A stretch of DNA of 64,000 nt from Lutjanus erythropterus (GCA_020091685.1 CM034613.1:21075801-21139800), one strand, 5' to 3'; counted from the first letter of the stretch, positions 25,401 to 40,149 are shown. Program-made: numbers and translations. The notes: generated by a model not told the origin, from the sequence alone.

Positions 25401-26623
25401 TGTCAATGAAACTCACCATCCACTGCAACTTCCACTTGCAATAAAGTAATCCTCTAAAACTCAAGTGGCATCATGTAAATGTTTTGGGATTCTCACCAGT
25501 ACTGCGCTGAATGAATCATCTCATTAATACAGTGAGAGAGTTGGACAGCTGTCAGGATACTTGGTTGCCAATTTGATATGTGTTGCAAATGGGAAAAAGT
25601 CGAATTCTACAGATGCATGAGACTGTAAGTCATAAGTCATATCTCCAATGACAATGCACATCACATGGCAGTCGGTCAAAGCTGGTGTCATAATAAATAA
25701 GTAATAAATAAGGCTGTATTTTCCAAACCAAATGGGCATTTTGAGTTTGAGTTGTGACATTTTTGCTGTAAGTCTCCAGTGTGAAAAGTTGTAGCCAGAC
25801 ACACATGTCGAATACATTAAGCATGTGAAGTAAAACAGATCAGTTTGTTAATATAAAACCACTGAGATCGCAACGCTAATTTCCATCAGCAGGTTAATGG
25901 CATTTCCCATTATATGTTAGCATCGAGCATGTAGTATTCAGTATGCAAACAAAGTATAAACTTACTCCATCCCACAATGCAAAAAAAGTGTGTAGAATGC
26001 AAAGATTGGCAGTTTTGTGAAAATTGATGGCGAATTAAAAATGTGCTCCAACTTAGCAACCGCTACTCAGCTAGCCAGTCCCGCTCACAGACTCCTCCTT
26101 CCCCACAGTCACACAGACAACTGCAGCCAACACCATGGACGACTTCAGCAAAGCCAGGCACTCTAAGATATTTTTCATTTTCTTAACTCTATTATTCTCT
26201 CATTACATTTGGGTCACATTTTACTGAAATTATGCAGCTATGGCCAAGGGGGAAATGTTCACATTGTATCCAAACATGCAGAAAAATACCAATCAGTAGC
26301 AAGTTTTATGAAAATGCACCTAGTTTGATTGAAGCAAGGAAAACAAACATGACGTTGTGCTTCAAAATCAACATTTATACTTAGAAAACTAGCTCCAACG
26401 CATGTTATTTTTGCAGTGAAGTAATGCAACAAATCTAATTCCTTCCAGTCTGTTCAAAAGCTAGTGACAGACAGTATTTTCATGGTTGTCACAAGGTAAT
26501 GCAGAGGAGAATTAAGTGCACGAGCCAAAACTTAAGCCTGACAGACAGGCTCATATGAACATTACAGTAGATCTCACATTTCGTGCATCATAAATCCTCT
26601 CATATTGAAACTGTACTGTAAAT

Positions 26624-27328
26624 CAGGGATACTCAGCTTGCTTTTCCAGGGGCCACTTTTGCAAAATGACAAAAGGAGAAAGGCCAGTTAATGAATATGA
26701 CTTATAAGACAAAATGAAAAATAATCATCAATAAGTCATCCTTCTTTGAAATCCTTTGTTTTCAAATCAACCGACTTATTAATTTAACTTATTAACTAAA
26801 TTAATTTGGTACAACGACTGACACTAGGCCTGTATTAAAGACAGATATTTTACTACATTTAATAGCTGCAACTGCATTTTAGCAGTAAATGTTTAGGTCA
26901 CATTTTGAAGAGTTAGATAACATTTAGAGCCCTTCCAAAACTAGATTTTTGGGGCTGACGCCAATATTAAGTGGCGAAAAAAATTCTGATATTGATACAT
27001 TGGCCGTTTTTCCTATATAAAATCCAAAATTACATCTGAGCACTGAAACAGCAAATTTCACTGGTATTTTTAATAATTATAAATAACTACCACTATAGCT
27101 AATTAAATAGCTCTTTTAGTGTGTGTAGGCTAATATTCAATTTCCTAAGTAACAGCCGAGGAACACTGTTGAGCATTTACTAGGACATAAACAAACAAAC
27201 AAAAAAAATCCCAGCATAAATCTATTTACTTTCATTGTGAATAGGAAATTAATTGGAGGGCCACCCAGCACGCTGTTGAATGTACAGATTTGGCCCACGG
27301 GGTGCAAGTTGAGTATCGCCGCTCTACA
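26624..27328. mobile_element. hAT-like non-autonomous element
   Basis: It begins CAGGGATACTCAGCTTGC and ends GCAAGTTGAGTATCGCCGCT, an imperfect inverted pair of about 18 bases. Inner arms have GGGGCCACTTTTGCAAAATG on one side and GGAGGGCCACCCAGCACGCT on the other. The flanks do not give a clear 8-bp duplication. The long minus-strand frame over its right end is not a gene. Confidence 0.6.
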
Positions 27329-30300
27329 TAAAGCATCTGTGTACGCCTGTGTATGTAAAGATATGTGAAAGCCAGGCTGCCTGCCTGGCTTGTTAAGCGA
27401 ACTTGAAAAGTGAAATCTTGCACAGCTCCGGGCGTTCGCCTCCACGTGCTTACAGTAGGCAGCCTGTCTGTCAGAGCATGACAGGACACCCTTCGAGATT
27501 TGTCCATCTAGATTCATCGCGTTAGAGCTAAACTGTTGAGCAGCACGACTGAGCAGCATCTTCCTCCGTCTCTGCCCCCACTCCCCACCCCACCCCACCC
27601 CCTTTTGCCTGGAGACGATAATGATGATCTTCAAGGAAAGGAGGGAAAAGATGCACAACAAGTCAAGAAGCCATCCACTTGCTAATTAGTAACCCCTTCA
27701 TTTTTCTAACAAGCAGAACTAATTACAGGATCTGCCACGACGCTGATTTCCCACAAGGCAATGCTCACCAGGACTAAGCCAAAATTGCTTCCTCTTACTC
27801 CCCCCTCCCATGAACCAATCAGACTCAGGCTTTTGGGAGGCAAAAAGTGCTGTGTCATTTTTGCAAGTGAATGTAATCACATAAAGCTGGGTTTGATCAG
27901 AACAAGTCATTTTTGTGATTTCCCTGTCAGAGCTCCATGTGCTTGTAGTGTGTTGTAAAGTTTCTGAATCTTGAGTTAAGAATAATAATAATAATGATGC
28001 TCTAAAAGATTAAATTTAGATCATGCATGTGCAACGTAATGTTTAAGCTGAGTAAATACAAGAGGTGTAATAATAACCTCCTGCAGACCCGATCAAATCT
28101 GTAGTTTCTTGTTGCCGTCAGATCTGAGCTGCTTTTGATCTGCAGACGGAGAAAACAATGAAAGGCTGAACAGGGTTCTTTGGGTTTTTTTGTGATTGTA
28201 GCAAACGGTGAACAAAAAGTTTCTTCCAGCAGTCGACATTTATATTCCGCAGCGTGTCCGCTGTGCTCCTGCTGCAGCACGCTCTGCTCCAGATTTTTTT
28301 TAGCCGCCCTCTCCTGTTTATCTGCATGTCCTCAGAGTTTTTGATAAAGTTATTTCTTGTATTTTGTTTGGGTGCAGCTATAACGGTGCTGGTGCAACTG
28401 CCTGCTGCAAGATTTTCATTTTACAGAGAGAGCAACTCAATTGTTGACAGTGGTCCAGGTCTAATTGCCCGGAGGCAACTGGGCAGTCCTGCCTTTGTTT
28501 TGTTTTTTCCAGGTATTGGTCATAGAGATAATACATCTACAGTGTAGATCCACAGTACTCTTTGTTTTCTCAGTATTGCTGCAGTATTCTCGTTTATTCT
28601 ACCATCCACTGATGATGTATGCCTACATACATTCATGAATAGCAACAAACTTATTGCAACACTCTTCACACTTTTATCACCTTACTTTTGTCTTGCACAT
28701 AATCCTCATTTTAATATATTAATGCAACATATATGTATCTATATATAAAAGGACATATACATACCTCAAGTGCCATTTGTCACAAGGTAATGCATAATGT
28801 GTGCACTCATCCTTTCATGTAAGAGATAATGTACAGTGAGCAGGTCATTATATGCAAAATAAACCCTGACTGGGTGATGCAGGATTGCAATAACAACCTG
28901 CGAGAACTGAGTTATTATGCTATAAGAACCTTATAGCAGTAACATTAGAATTTATGTCGCTAGTAACTTCTGCACCTTAACGTCCACATAAATTTAGCAG
29001 AGAGAATGAGCGGATGGAGAAGGAAGCAGAAATCTGTTATTGTAAAATAAAAAGATCTCTGAATATAAATGTCTCTGAATGTGAAGAACGCACATCATAA
29101 CAATGTTTCTTTTAAGGTGATCCCAATGTAATCGTAGAGGAAACACTGGACCTAAACGGGACAACAAAACTGGGGCCATCAGAGGCTGAAAGGTGGAGGC
29201 ATCTGGCAGCATTTGTGCTCGAGCTGCTCACGAGTGTAAACCAAAACCAAGACACGGTGCTATGCTGCAATAACTTCACCTGGATACTGAGACTGTTGTC
29301 AGAATCATTAGTGAACAGGAACTATCCCACAACACTTTAAATAGTTCAAGGTAATTGCTGAGTAAACATGCTTGCTTCCCGACCTGAGCTAGTTTTGACT
29401 GGTCCCAAATCTAATATGCAAGGCATGCTGGTACGCATACTGAAGACACTGTGGGACAGGATGTCTGAAGACCTGATTTGTCTGTCAATACAAATGGAAC
29501 CAGAATGCTCATACTTTTAATGGACTAAATGGACCAGGAGCACACACTTGATATGTGCAAAATTTAAGTTCATTATTATTTTAAATCCAATTGATCAGTT
29601 TTTATTCGTCCTATTTTAATGGCTGGGTCAACAAATCCCAGCAGAAGACCACAAAACAACATTATGTTAGTCCATCACTCAATAGAGTGCTGCAGGGATG
29701 ATGTATTTTTGTAGGCCAGTCTGGAAGTTACCGTCACTCTGGTTCCACTGACAAAAAGGCAATGGGATCTTCCATTGGATTTTGGATTAGTGGAGAAAAC
29801 AAGCGCTATGGCAAACAAACGTTAATGATACTTACACGATTTACTGACACAATGGATGATCTATGCTTGCTTATTAACCTCATTAAGTTTCAGACTTGGC
29901 CCTAAACTGCTTCAAGCTTCTTGTCCTTGCCTGAACCCGCCATGGCTTTATCGTCCTCTCCTCGTCAGAGTCCTGGTCGGAGGCGCTGTCACCTCGGTAC
30001 TGTATTCCCAGTCGTCAAACCAGCCTCCGCTGATCTCATAAATATATAGTTTCACTTTTTAAAAAGGCTCAGAAATATCTTAAAGCAGCAGCGCACTTTA
30101 GTTTTTAGCACACGAGTGTTGTTTTTTTGCATTTGTTTGGAACTATTTTAAGCTGCGGATCAATACACGTTTCAGTCAACAATGGACTTAATGGGAAAGA
30201 GGAATTTCTGTTATTAGGATCTGGTTGTGGTCTTTTCAGGGGATCTGATGACATTAAGAAACTCAGAAACACAGCTCCTTTAGTTCAGGTTAAATTTAGC

Positions 30301-33300
30301 TTTGCAGTTAAATCCTACTTAAATATTAATTAGCAAAGCCCACATCATCAACGGTGTTCCATCTACACAGCAACTATTACTTTGTGGCAACTCTTTCACA
30401 TAATCCTGACCGCTGACTTGCTTTGTTGTTCTGTTGCACTGTCAGCAGGTTAACTGACAGTCATGTCCTATATCTGAGTCACAGAGGACCCTTATCTTAG
30501 AGAGGAGGAGGAGGAGGTGGAAGCTTCCTGTTGGCCAGTCAGCCTGGCCAGTCACAATGAGCACAGACGGGGTAATATGCTGATTGAGCCCTTTCAGGTC
30601 ACCTTGGTGGTCTTCGAGTGGGGATGGGGGTGAGGGGGCAGCCTCACGCATCACTCGTCCTCCAGTGATGGACATAAGTGGTAACCCTCTTGGACGAGAA
30701 CAGAGGAGGAGAGGCTTTCAGCGGATTCATCGAGCCCCAGAGCGTTTTCTAATTAGCTCATTAGAGACCGTCTGATTGCAATCACTTCCATTTTAAGAGT
30801 TTACTCTCTTAAATCTAAAATTCTGGGTGGTTATCTGCACCGTGTCAGGTCCTCCTGCAGCCCTGAGATCTACACTGCAGACATCACCACCCCGGATTTC
30901 ACAAATTACAGATATTGCATGAACCACAACTCTCAGAGCTGATGTAATGTTCAGCTGCTGCAGCTTAGTGAGGCTGATGCTGAGGGTCAAAAATCCCCCC
31001 GAGGAAGGAGTTAAGCATGTAAGGCCTCGGCCAGTCCTCGGCCACGTCCAGCCATATGCACCGTTTCCATTCTAGCCGTGGTTGTGTGTCATTTTATACA
31101 CCCACGAGATAGGGATCTCGGTGCCCTTCACATGATGCTTTTACAGTGCAGTTACATTAGCTAATTCGACCCTGCTTTCAAAAATAGCCCTTGATCGATA
31201 AGGATTTCAGTTTCTTGCAAGCCTCGACGTTTCACCTTCAGGCTCTCCCTTAGAAAAAAAAAAAAAACAGCAATCTCTCATTTCAAGTTTTCCAGAATTT
31301 CTGTGCAACAACAGCTGGCTTTACTGAATCTGGACAGACGTATGTCTTGACCTTCGTGGCCTCGAGATACTTAAATAGACTAATAATCACGTCATTCGCT
31401 AAAAATATGTTTGTGAAATAAAATTATCTTGGACTCTAAAACTACACCAGCTCATATCACATCTGATGATCTGAATACCTGCTAGCATCGGGAGCTAAAA
31501 TTACCCTGGAGGTTCAAACAATAGAGAAATCAGATAGAAATGGCCTCCAATGAAGACAGCAGTTAAAGCTGGAGCCAGTGATATTCAGGCTGTCGAGGTC
31601 ACATCAAAATGTGCACTCATTAAGCATTACTGAGTAACAGCTTCATGATCCAGGCCTACTGAGATTCAGTTCTCTGCGTGGGCCATTAAAATGTGGCAGC
31701 TTTGAACAATCTGGCAATTCATGTCTATGCCAGTTAGAGTTCGGCGATTAAACGAACACACTGGCATTTGTTGAGTACATCGCTTGTTGTTTTAGGGGTT
31801 TTTGGTGATTTTTTTTTTTCAGTAATTAGTTTAACGATCTTTTCCCCAAATAACGAGCGAGAGACGCCGCTTCCAGAACCAGAGAACGAATGAGAGCAAA
31901 AACTGCCCACAGAGCCAGAATATTTTCACATTTAATGAGGTGAATTTTGAATTTATTTTGATCAAACCAGAGTTGGTGATTGTTGGAACAGTGGAAAGAC
32001 TAACCAAGAAAGTTTTGGCTAGTTTTATTTTGCTCTCCTATTGAGTTTGAATGAAGAGTTCTTTATAAAAAAAAGGCAATTAAGGAAGTCTTAGTTCAGT
32101 AAAGGAGAACACCTCGGATTCTTAAGGTGTGCAATTGCATTTAATGATGATATCTGGTGTAAGAATATTTCCATTCTTAACATTTTATGAGTTTGTTAAT
32201 TTACTGGATGTAGCATACGTACATAGCATTCTTGTGGCACGCACTCCTACATGTACATATATATATGTATATATACCAGTAATCGCCAGTTGCTTGGCTG
32301 TTGGTCGGTTGGAAATCTTTCTTCCATATCACCCGAGGTAGCATCTTTGCACAGCTGTCCGCATGACCTGGTTCAGGAAACCACACTATACTTGTGGGAT
32401 GACCTGGATTTCGTCCAAAGTCTTCCCCTTGTTGCAGAGCTACGAGTGGCCTTAAAAAGAGCGCTATACGGAGCAGTTGTAACCCTAAACTACATAATGG
32501 CATGACTCATGCGCATCACCAAACAAACACACATTTATTGAGCTATTCACTGGGTATTATGGGTAGCTCTTGTTGCCAGGAGTGATGGTGAAAGATGACA
32601 TCACTGCTTTTCACATAAATGCATCAGAAGCAGAGGGACTGAAGGTGAGTTCAGAGAAAAGAAATAAAACGCATGACTACAGCCATTATTACTTAAAGGT
32701 GCTGAAGAGCAGTGAAGTAGAGATGGTGCTGTCCATGGTGCTGCACCAAGGACAAACACTGTCAAATGTGACTGAATCTGAGAAGAAAAAAAACACACGA
32801 AGAGCTGCAGCTACTATTACCTTTATATTTACTCACAGTTTTCAAATCTGGGATCTATGACATCGAGAACAAGTGTTTTGCCACCAGAATGAAGTCGAGA
32901 GAGAGATAAAGCCAATCAAATGACACCAACAAACTGATGTGTTCTAGCTGCTGGTTGCAGGAATTGTCATTCCTTTAAAACAGTGAAGCCAACAGGATTT
33001 TGACAAATAATACAAACATGAAGAAAACGAGATGTATTGTACACAAGCAAGTACCCCTTGGGGTAACTAGTACCTCCATTTGAGGAACACTGGACTAGAA
33101 AACTTTATGTACATTAACAAGTAGCTTTTATTTCCTTATCAGTCAATCTGAGGATTATTTTCTTGATTAACTGCTAAAATGTTTGGTCAATAAAATGTCA
33201 AAAAAATAGTGAAAATGTCCCTAACATTTTCCCAAAGCACAAGTTGACATATCAAGTTGCTTATCAGATGGTTTTGTTAAATACTCAATTTTGATTGGTC

Positions 33301-34699
33301 AATTACAATATCATAAGGTTGCAACATATTGCTATGAAGAACAGACCATTGCTATGGATGCAGTTCCATAAAATCATTTTAAAATCAATATTTTATTTTT
33401 CTGCTAAGTGATCATGTAATAATCTGGATAATGCACAGTGTCAGGGTTTATTTTGCAATAATGACCTGCTCACTCATCATAATCCCTTATTTAATTTATT
33501 TCACAACACACAAAACCCCCAAATATTTAGTTTGCTACTGTAGATAAATGAACATTTACAACATTTGAAACATTTACATTTGAGAACTTGCAACCACGCA
33601 ATTTTGGACTTGATTGTCAATGTTGTTTATTTGTCTCATACTAAAAAAAGCAGTATCTGAAATTGAAAGTGCAGGTAGATATGCAGTTTGCAGCTTGATT
33701 AAATGTGTTAAGTGAGAGCATAGTTTATATACATTTTAAGATTTGATGAGGTAAAGATTAAACAAGGGACATTTTTGTGCAGAAATTCACTTGAAAGTGA
33801 TTGGTATCAGGGGCAAGTGCACATTTCCTGTTGTTTACGTAAACACGTCTGAAGTGGACCAACTCACGACGGCTCTACTTTGCATGTACAATAGTCTTTT
33901 TGGAGCAAAAATAGTAAGCTTTATTGTTTTACTTATTTTTTTTTTTAGAACAGACGTCATTGTGCTTTGGATAATTACACAGACACGGTAATACGTGACA
34001 GTGTGACCTTCAGACCATTAACAACACTGAGGAGGCAGTGAAGAGCCGCTGTTCGCTCCGATAAGAATGGAGGGGGGGAAGCCAAAATAGTACAATAACC
34101 GATCGAGGACGACATAAAAAGCAGCCATCAGCACCTGTGATGCAAATGAGAACTTCGCTTGCACAATTATTACCGCTGAATGCAATTAAATTGGATTTGG
34201 ACAAAAGCAGGCCGCAGCCAAGAGAGCTCGCAGAACAAATGTAGACAACAGAAGAGAGATGGCGAAAGAAGCGACTCTGGCTCAAAAGCCCTCCACCGTC
34301 GTGTCTTTAAACGCGACACAGTGTGTTTTTTATTGGCCCGTTACTGTATTCTTTATCTATATTGACTGGTCTAACAGCCCAAACACAAGGTAAAACCTCC
34401 CAAACCTCATTACTGGCTCAACAGTAGCCCTCTCCTCCCCTCCCTCTTTCCTTAGACAAGGAGCCACAGCTGGAACAGATGATAAAACTTGAACTCCTCA
34501 TCGTCATGGTGAGATCAAAGTCGCAGGATTTCTATTTTTAAATTATTGGACTCCGGCTCCGTTGACGATGGCTGAGCTGAAGCGCCAAAACGATTCTGTT
34601 TCTCTCTGTAGTAGATATACACTTTACGGAGGTGCGTGCACACCCACGTGCATATATGACCTTAACGCTACACGACTGACGACTCCGCTTGGCAAACTA

Positions 34700-35185
34700 C
34701 ACTCTTAGAAATAAGGGTTCTTCCTGGAGGGCTGAGGTTCTACCCTGAACCAGAAGAGCTCTCCGTAGAACCTCTGATAGGCCTCATCCACCACCATGGA
34801 ACTGGCATTTCCAGCAAAATCTAAACTGGTACAGAAGCTGAAAGTTGGTTCCCAGCTGGAACCAAAAAATAGCAGGTTTTTCCTTAGGAACCAAAGTGGG
34901 TGCCTCACAGTCTACTGGCTGTTGTGCATTGTGTTCTACGTCCTTGATTACAATGGTTCTGCACATAACTGGCAGAAATGAGACCTGGTCAGACGAAAAT
35001 CTCGACTGGAACCAGTGCAGGAACCAGAGCTTATTTGGTGGAGAAGAGCCTTGACTTAACTCTTATAAAGGTTACACTTGCAACTCTCTCAGAAAGGTTA
35101 TGACAGGAACCAAAAAGGGTTCTCCTACGGGGACAAGCCGAGGAATCCTTTATGGTTCTAGTTAGCACCTTTATTTTCTAAGAGT
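34700..35185. mobile_element. MITE with ACTCTTAGAA inverted ends
   Basis: The termini are CACTCTTAGAAATAAGGGTT and TTTATTTTCTAAGAGT, forming an inverted repeat. Inside are mirrored GGTTCTTCCTGGAGG, AGGAACCAAAAAGGGTTCTC and TTTATGGTTCTAG segments. I recognise this as a frequent teleost 'GGTTCT' element. The repetitive GGTTC/GAACC content produces spurious frames on both strands. Confidence 0.65.
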
Positions 35186-36246
35186 CCAGGCATCAAACCA
35201 TCAGCACTGGTGTTTTTCCTCTACCTTCTGACACGTGACACTATGCCTCGTCTTTGTTGTAGAGAGCTTCTGTTTCATTGTTTCAACCTATCCTTCAGTA
35301 ACCTTGGGCCTGCATGGAGCTTTATGGACTTCTAACTATTTTTCATTCAATTTTAAACCAAGGTCACTTCTACAACTCTCCCTTTAAAAGGATATAAGCA
35401 CAAATACTCACTGCTTTTACAGAAATGCACAGTACAAATCAAGGACAAGGGCACATACTGTATAAATGATACCGCGAAAAGAAACTCTTTCATGTTCAAG
35501 TGACAATAGTCCACAATCTGTACTATGATTAAAAGTAAGGTTAACATTTATCGGTATACCAACCACACTTTTACTATAATTAAAACTGGGTATTTCAACA
35601 GGATTTCCTAGAAATTAGCTTGACAACTGTTTTTATTACAGCAAAATCCAAAATCCAAATCCAAAAGAAGCAATCTGAAGCAGATGTAGTTTATCATTTG
35701 CTGAGTTCAGCAGTGCACATCTGGATTTTGCTGAAAATTAGGCTGACATCCGTCATAATGGGAGATAATCCCACGAACACGTCACACGACTAAAATACAC
35801 AGCTAGTGTCAAAGTTCAAGCAGTGCAGCCTGGTATTACAGAGCATGAGGTGGGCGTTTTGCTTGGATTGGGCCGGATAAAAATAAAAAAAAAACGAGCA
35901 GCATGAAGCACCGGGTTTTGTGTGTGAATATACAGAAGGTGCACAGCGTCAGCTCTGGTGCCCGAACGTCCACATGCACAGGGAGGAAACGCAGTCTGCT
36001 CCCTGCACGGAACCCGCCTTGTAACTGATCTTTGAAGCGCATCCTGATGGAAGATCTCGCCTCCGTGACGCTATTTATAGCTTGGTAATACATCAGAGGT
36101 CGCACCTTCCATCTCAGCAGAACCAACATCTGCCTCGATACACACTGGCTTATCCAGCATTGACGATAGCAGGCATCTAATGTTGTGGTTGGATGCAGAA
36201 TCCAACCTGCCCTCCAATCTGCAAGCTCCATTTATTTCAACAAGTA

Positions 36247-36997
36247 GGGGAGAACGGGGCAGTTGTGACATTTTTTTACATTTTCCTTCGTAACTTGCAG
36301 ACTACTTTGATACACTAGTCATCTTTTGATATAAAAAAAAACATTGCTGTCAGGCAGAAACCTTGATACTTTTAAGCGAGGGAAGGGAAAAAGAATATTT
36401 AATATTAATCCACTGTATCACAAATAAAAGCACACTTCAAAGTAATCTTTAATCATTACTCCTGTAGTACCTAATAATGTTACTGAAGATTTTTTGTGTC
36501 TGTATGGTTTAAAGTCTTTTAGATTTCATGCATCAAATGCATTCAAAGCAAAAGTCTATTTCTGTTTTTGCAGATGACCAGGAAACTATCATTGTGGTAA
36601 CTATATTTTAATTATCTGAATAAAGTTAAAAGAAATTTTACATTTGAATTTAGTGAAATGTGTTCATATTCTTGCAGCAAAGACAAATAGGATGTTTACA
36701 GTGAGCCATGTGGCTCAGAGGCAATTACAACACAGTGTGACGATTGCCCCTGATCTTGCAGCCATGATAAAATCTCTGGCAACACCAGTATTAGCATAAT
36801 TTGTTCATGTTCATTTTTAACCAGCAACTTGAGATAAAATGGATGTGACAAAAAATACTGCAGGTTGCATACCTCAAAATTATTTTCTGTCGTTCTTTTT
36901 TGCCAACAGAGAAAATCCTACTGAGCATGTGCAGAGTAAGTGTCATCACTCTAGCTTGCTTTTAATTCAGTGTGTTACAATTGCCCCCGGTCTCCCC
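36247..36997. mobile_element. TA-flanked MITE (Tc1/mariner-like by target site)
   Basis: A 751-bp element with inverted ends GGGGAGAACGGGGCAGTTGT and ACAATTGCCCCCGGTCTCCCC. Each end abuts a TA dinucleotide (36245-36246 and 36998-36999), as expected for Tc1/mariner target duplication. The interior holds a second diverged GTGACGATTGCCCCTGATCT segment, suggesting internal duplication or nested insertion. There is no transposase frame. Confidence 0.65.
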
Positions 36998-38559
36998 TAT
37001 ATGACTTCTGGTTTTGTTTGACGCAAATTTTTAAATGTCTTCCTATTACTTATGAATTATTTAATTTACTGATTCTAACACTGAGATCACACTCGTGTGG
37101 ACTGATGTAATGATCTAGCACAATCAAATTTAGCTTAATTGCTAATTGTAAGCTGATATTCACTGTTCAACTACTAGCTGTTTGTCATTTTGAAGGAAGA
37201 GCGTAGCCACATCTGTACACACGTCACAGAGAGACTTTGACTTCATTATCATTATTGGCAGACTTCTAGTGTGTCACCGTGATCATAACAAGCAGAAGGG
37301 GGCTCGTCACTCCCCTGTCTTTCATAAAACCATCGTCCGCAAAGTGCTGGCTAATCTGATCTGCCCGAGCCAGTATTTTCAAAAGCAGCCAGTCAGTCCA
37401 TCAGCCAAACAATGAGAGAGGCCACAAGATAACAAGATAAGCCAGGATCGGCCTGGTGAGGTGGTCCCGAGGAAGGGGCGGTGGGGGGGATGAGCATATG
37501 ATGAAAGACCCTACTAATGCCATGTACAGCCAGAGCAAGCATTCACTGCTGCAGTTCTTAATAAATCTGACTTTATGCCATGTAAGTCCTCTTTAAAAGA
37601 GGTTTTGAAAGAGTAAAATCTATCACAATCGCCACAAAACAAAAGTGCTACAGATTGGAATGGAAAAATGCTACTTTTCTTCTCTTTAGTCGCTGTGGAG
37701 TGTGGTTAAGATGCCAGCATTGATTGGCTTGGCTTACTGATCCGTTCTTTTTTTTTTTTTTTGTGCTCAGACAGAAAAAGAAAAGGGCTGGATAAATGAT
37801 TGCTTCAGTGGGACACCATCAGCATGCAAAGCCAACTCTAGTACGCATTCATCTGTTGCTTTTCCAGTGAAAAATGGCTGAAGCACAGAAAACCCAGAGC
37901 TGGTGATATTCACGCTCCTCCATCTTGCGCTGCCTTGATCTTCCAAGCCTGTGAGGCAAAAGTAGGAGCCTCCAGCTCTATTGTGACCTTGAACTGTGTC
38001 TCCACAGTCAGCGCAATGAGGATTTACAGCGTGTGGGTGTGAGATACGTTCAGATGCTGCAGAAAGGCCTCGTGTCTTCATCGGTGACCCCCTCGGCCAC
38101 CCTGCACATACCAAGCGTTCAGTAATCAGACCTTTGTGCATCGACTCTGGCCCGTTAAGTCACCGACCACGCCACCAGTCTAAGAGGCTTAGCTGTGAGC
38201 GAACGTGCAACAATTAAGAGAAGCGATACAGTAAAATGACGCCATCTTTGACCTTTGAGGCCCTGTAGCTCATAGGGCCAAGATGTGCAACACTGTAGTC
38301 ACCCTATGGCATTAATGCACAGGAGATGCAAGCAGCTGATGTGACAAGATAGCAGTAGCGCTCTACACATACTGCGAAAAGAACAAAAACAGACAACTAC
38401 AGCATCAGAAATGCACAAAAAAGTGAACATTTAAAGATTTATAAGCATAGTATTTGCCGTAGGAATTTTGCAATGGATTATCTTGCACCGCACTATTGTT
38501 CTAAACAGGCTTCTGGCAGCCTTCTGCAGCCATTTCCTCTAAAGTCTGTATTTTTAAAG

Positions 38560-39570
38560 GTGCTGTGAGCAACTCATTACCACTACAGATCCCAATACAC
38601 CACCGGCATCTCAGACCAAAACAAATGCATGCCTTGTTTACTCAATGAAGGTGGGAGGCAAACATATTTTAGTACCATTTTTCTTTAATACAAGAACATT
38701 TTTGACCACGCCTCAGCCATTTTGGGCCCTTCTTGGAAAGAGAGCCTCTCGAAACTCAAAGTCTGTCAAACTAGGAAGTTATAATCAAATATGGGTCAAG
38801 ATTATGCTACTGCAGTGCCTATTTAGTGCATCAAATGATTTCACAAACATAGTTGTGTAAATTTAGCTGTAATACATCATAAAATTGTAACCAGGCAGCA
38901 GCCATTTTGAGCCCCTCTTGGAAACGAAGCATCCTGAATCTCCAATCAGCAGTGCTGCTCAAATATTATCCTACTTACTGTTTTCAGTAACATATTTTAG
39001 TGTATTATTTAGTGTACTGTTTAGCTGTAATACAAGAAAGGTCGTGAGCAGGCTGCCGCCATTTTTGGTCCACTTTTTAAATGAAGGCTCCTGAAACTCT
39101 GACCAAACTGTGAAACCAGGCAGCACTGATCAAATGTGGATCAAGATTTTGCTTCTACATTGCCCTTGTCTTGCATAAAATGTTTTCAGAAACGTATTTT
39201 AGTGTAACGTGCAGCCGTAATAAGAAAGATTGTAACCAGGTGGCGCCCATTTTGGGTCCAGTTTCCACCAGAGACTCTTGAAACGCAGCTCAAACTGTCA
39301 AAATGGACAATGTTGATCAAACAGGAATCAAGATTTTGGTTCTAAATTGCCCTTTTCTTGATTAAAATGTTTTCAGAAACATAGTCTGGTGTACCATTAG
39401 CTGTAATAAGAAAGACTGTAACCAGGCGGCCACCATTTTGGGTCTAATTTCCAATAAACTCAGATCTGCATTGTCGCCCAAGAAGACATCATTACTCTAC
39501 TGTATCTTTACATAACAAATAGTTGTTTTCTGACCTCCAGTGAGGCTGAATGTAGCATCTCGCACCTTTA
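38560..39570. repeat. Tandem array with period of about 160-187 bp
   Basis: Five diverged units, each recognised by a GCCATTTTGGGTCC-type block at about 38716, 38901, 39058, 39245 and 39431. Between them recur GGTCAAGATTATGCTACTGC-, TTCAGAAACATAG- and GTAATAAGAAAGATTGTAACC-type blocks. The third unit is shorter. Flanks are AGGTGCTGTGAGCAACTCAT at the left and GAATGTAGCATCTCGCACCT at the right, which may be the arms of a host element around the array. It lies in slc24a2 intron 2. Confidence 0.75.
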
Positions 39571-40149
39571 AATAATGATACCATAAACTAGTTTCTCAAT
39601 GTTATCTCAGGCTTCTTAGGAAACTGACATGTACCAAAGACACACATCAAAAGTAGACAACAGCAGGTAAAACGCAGCCAGACTACGGTGTCGTGTCTCA
39701 TAAGAAATGGGATGGCAGAGGTGGCGACCTAACTCGCTGGGCTAAGGCAGACTGCCCTTGTTGTGAGATTAACCAGCAGCTAAGCGCTCATTAGGTAAAC
39801 AAAGGTATTAGGCACCAATCAAGCCAGAGCTAATAGGTAAATACATCCTTCCAACATCTGTTTGGGTCAAAGATGAACAAAATCACATGTCATGCACTGG
39901 GATCACTCACTCTCTATGCTGAAAGAGTTCATTAAATTACTTCAACAATTTTGAGCTACAGCTGCTTTTATCGATATTTTTATATGAACAATGGATCAAA
40001 TGACTATGTGTGTGTGAAAGGGGTCATAGTGACGAATCAGCAGACAATTGTCACCCGACTCTACTGTTCCCCTAATGTCTTTCAGCCCATTGTTTGGGTT
40101 TTATGGCCCACGATTTACTGTCTGGTTCACTCTCACTGTACTGCAGCAG

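Noticed and set aside
27137-27661. 174-codon minus-strand frame
   Set aside because: It overlaps the right end of the hAT-like element at 26624-27328 and C-rich low-complexity sequence, has no domain I recognise, and shows no splice or promoter context. Chance frame.
37767-38141. 124-codon minus-strand frame in slc24a2 intron 2
   Set aside because: I examined it as a possible extra NCKX2 exon. It has no resemblance to the loop sequence and no phase-compatible splice pair.
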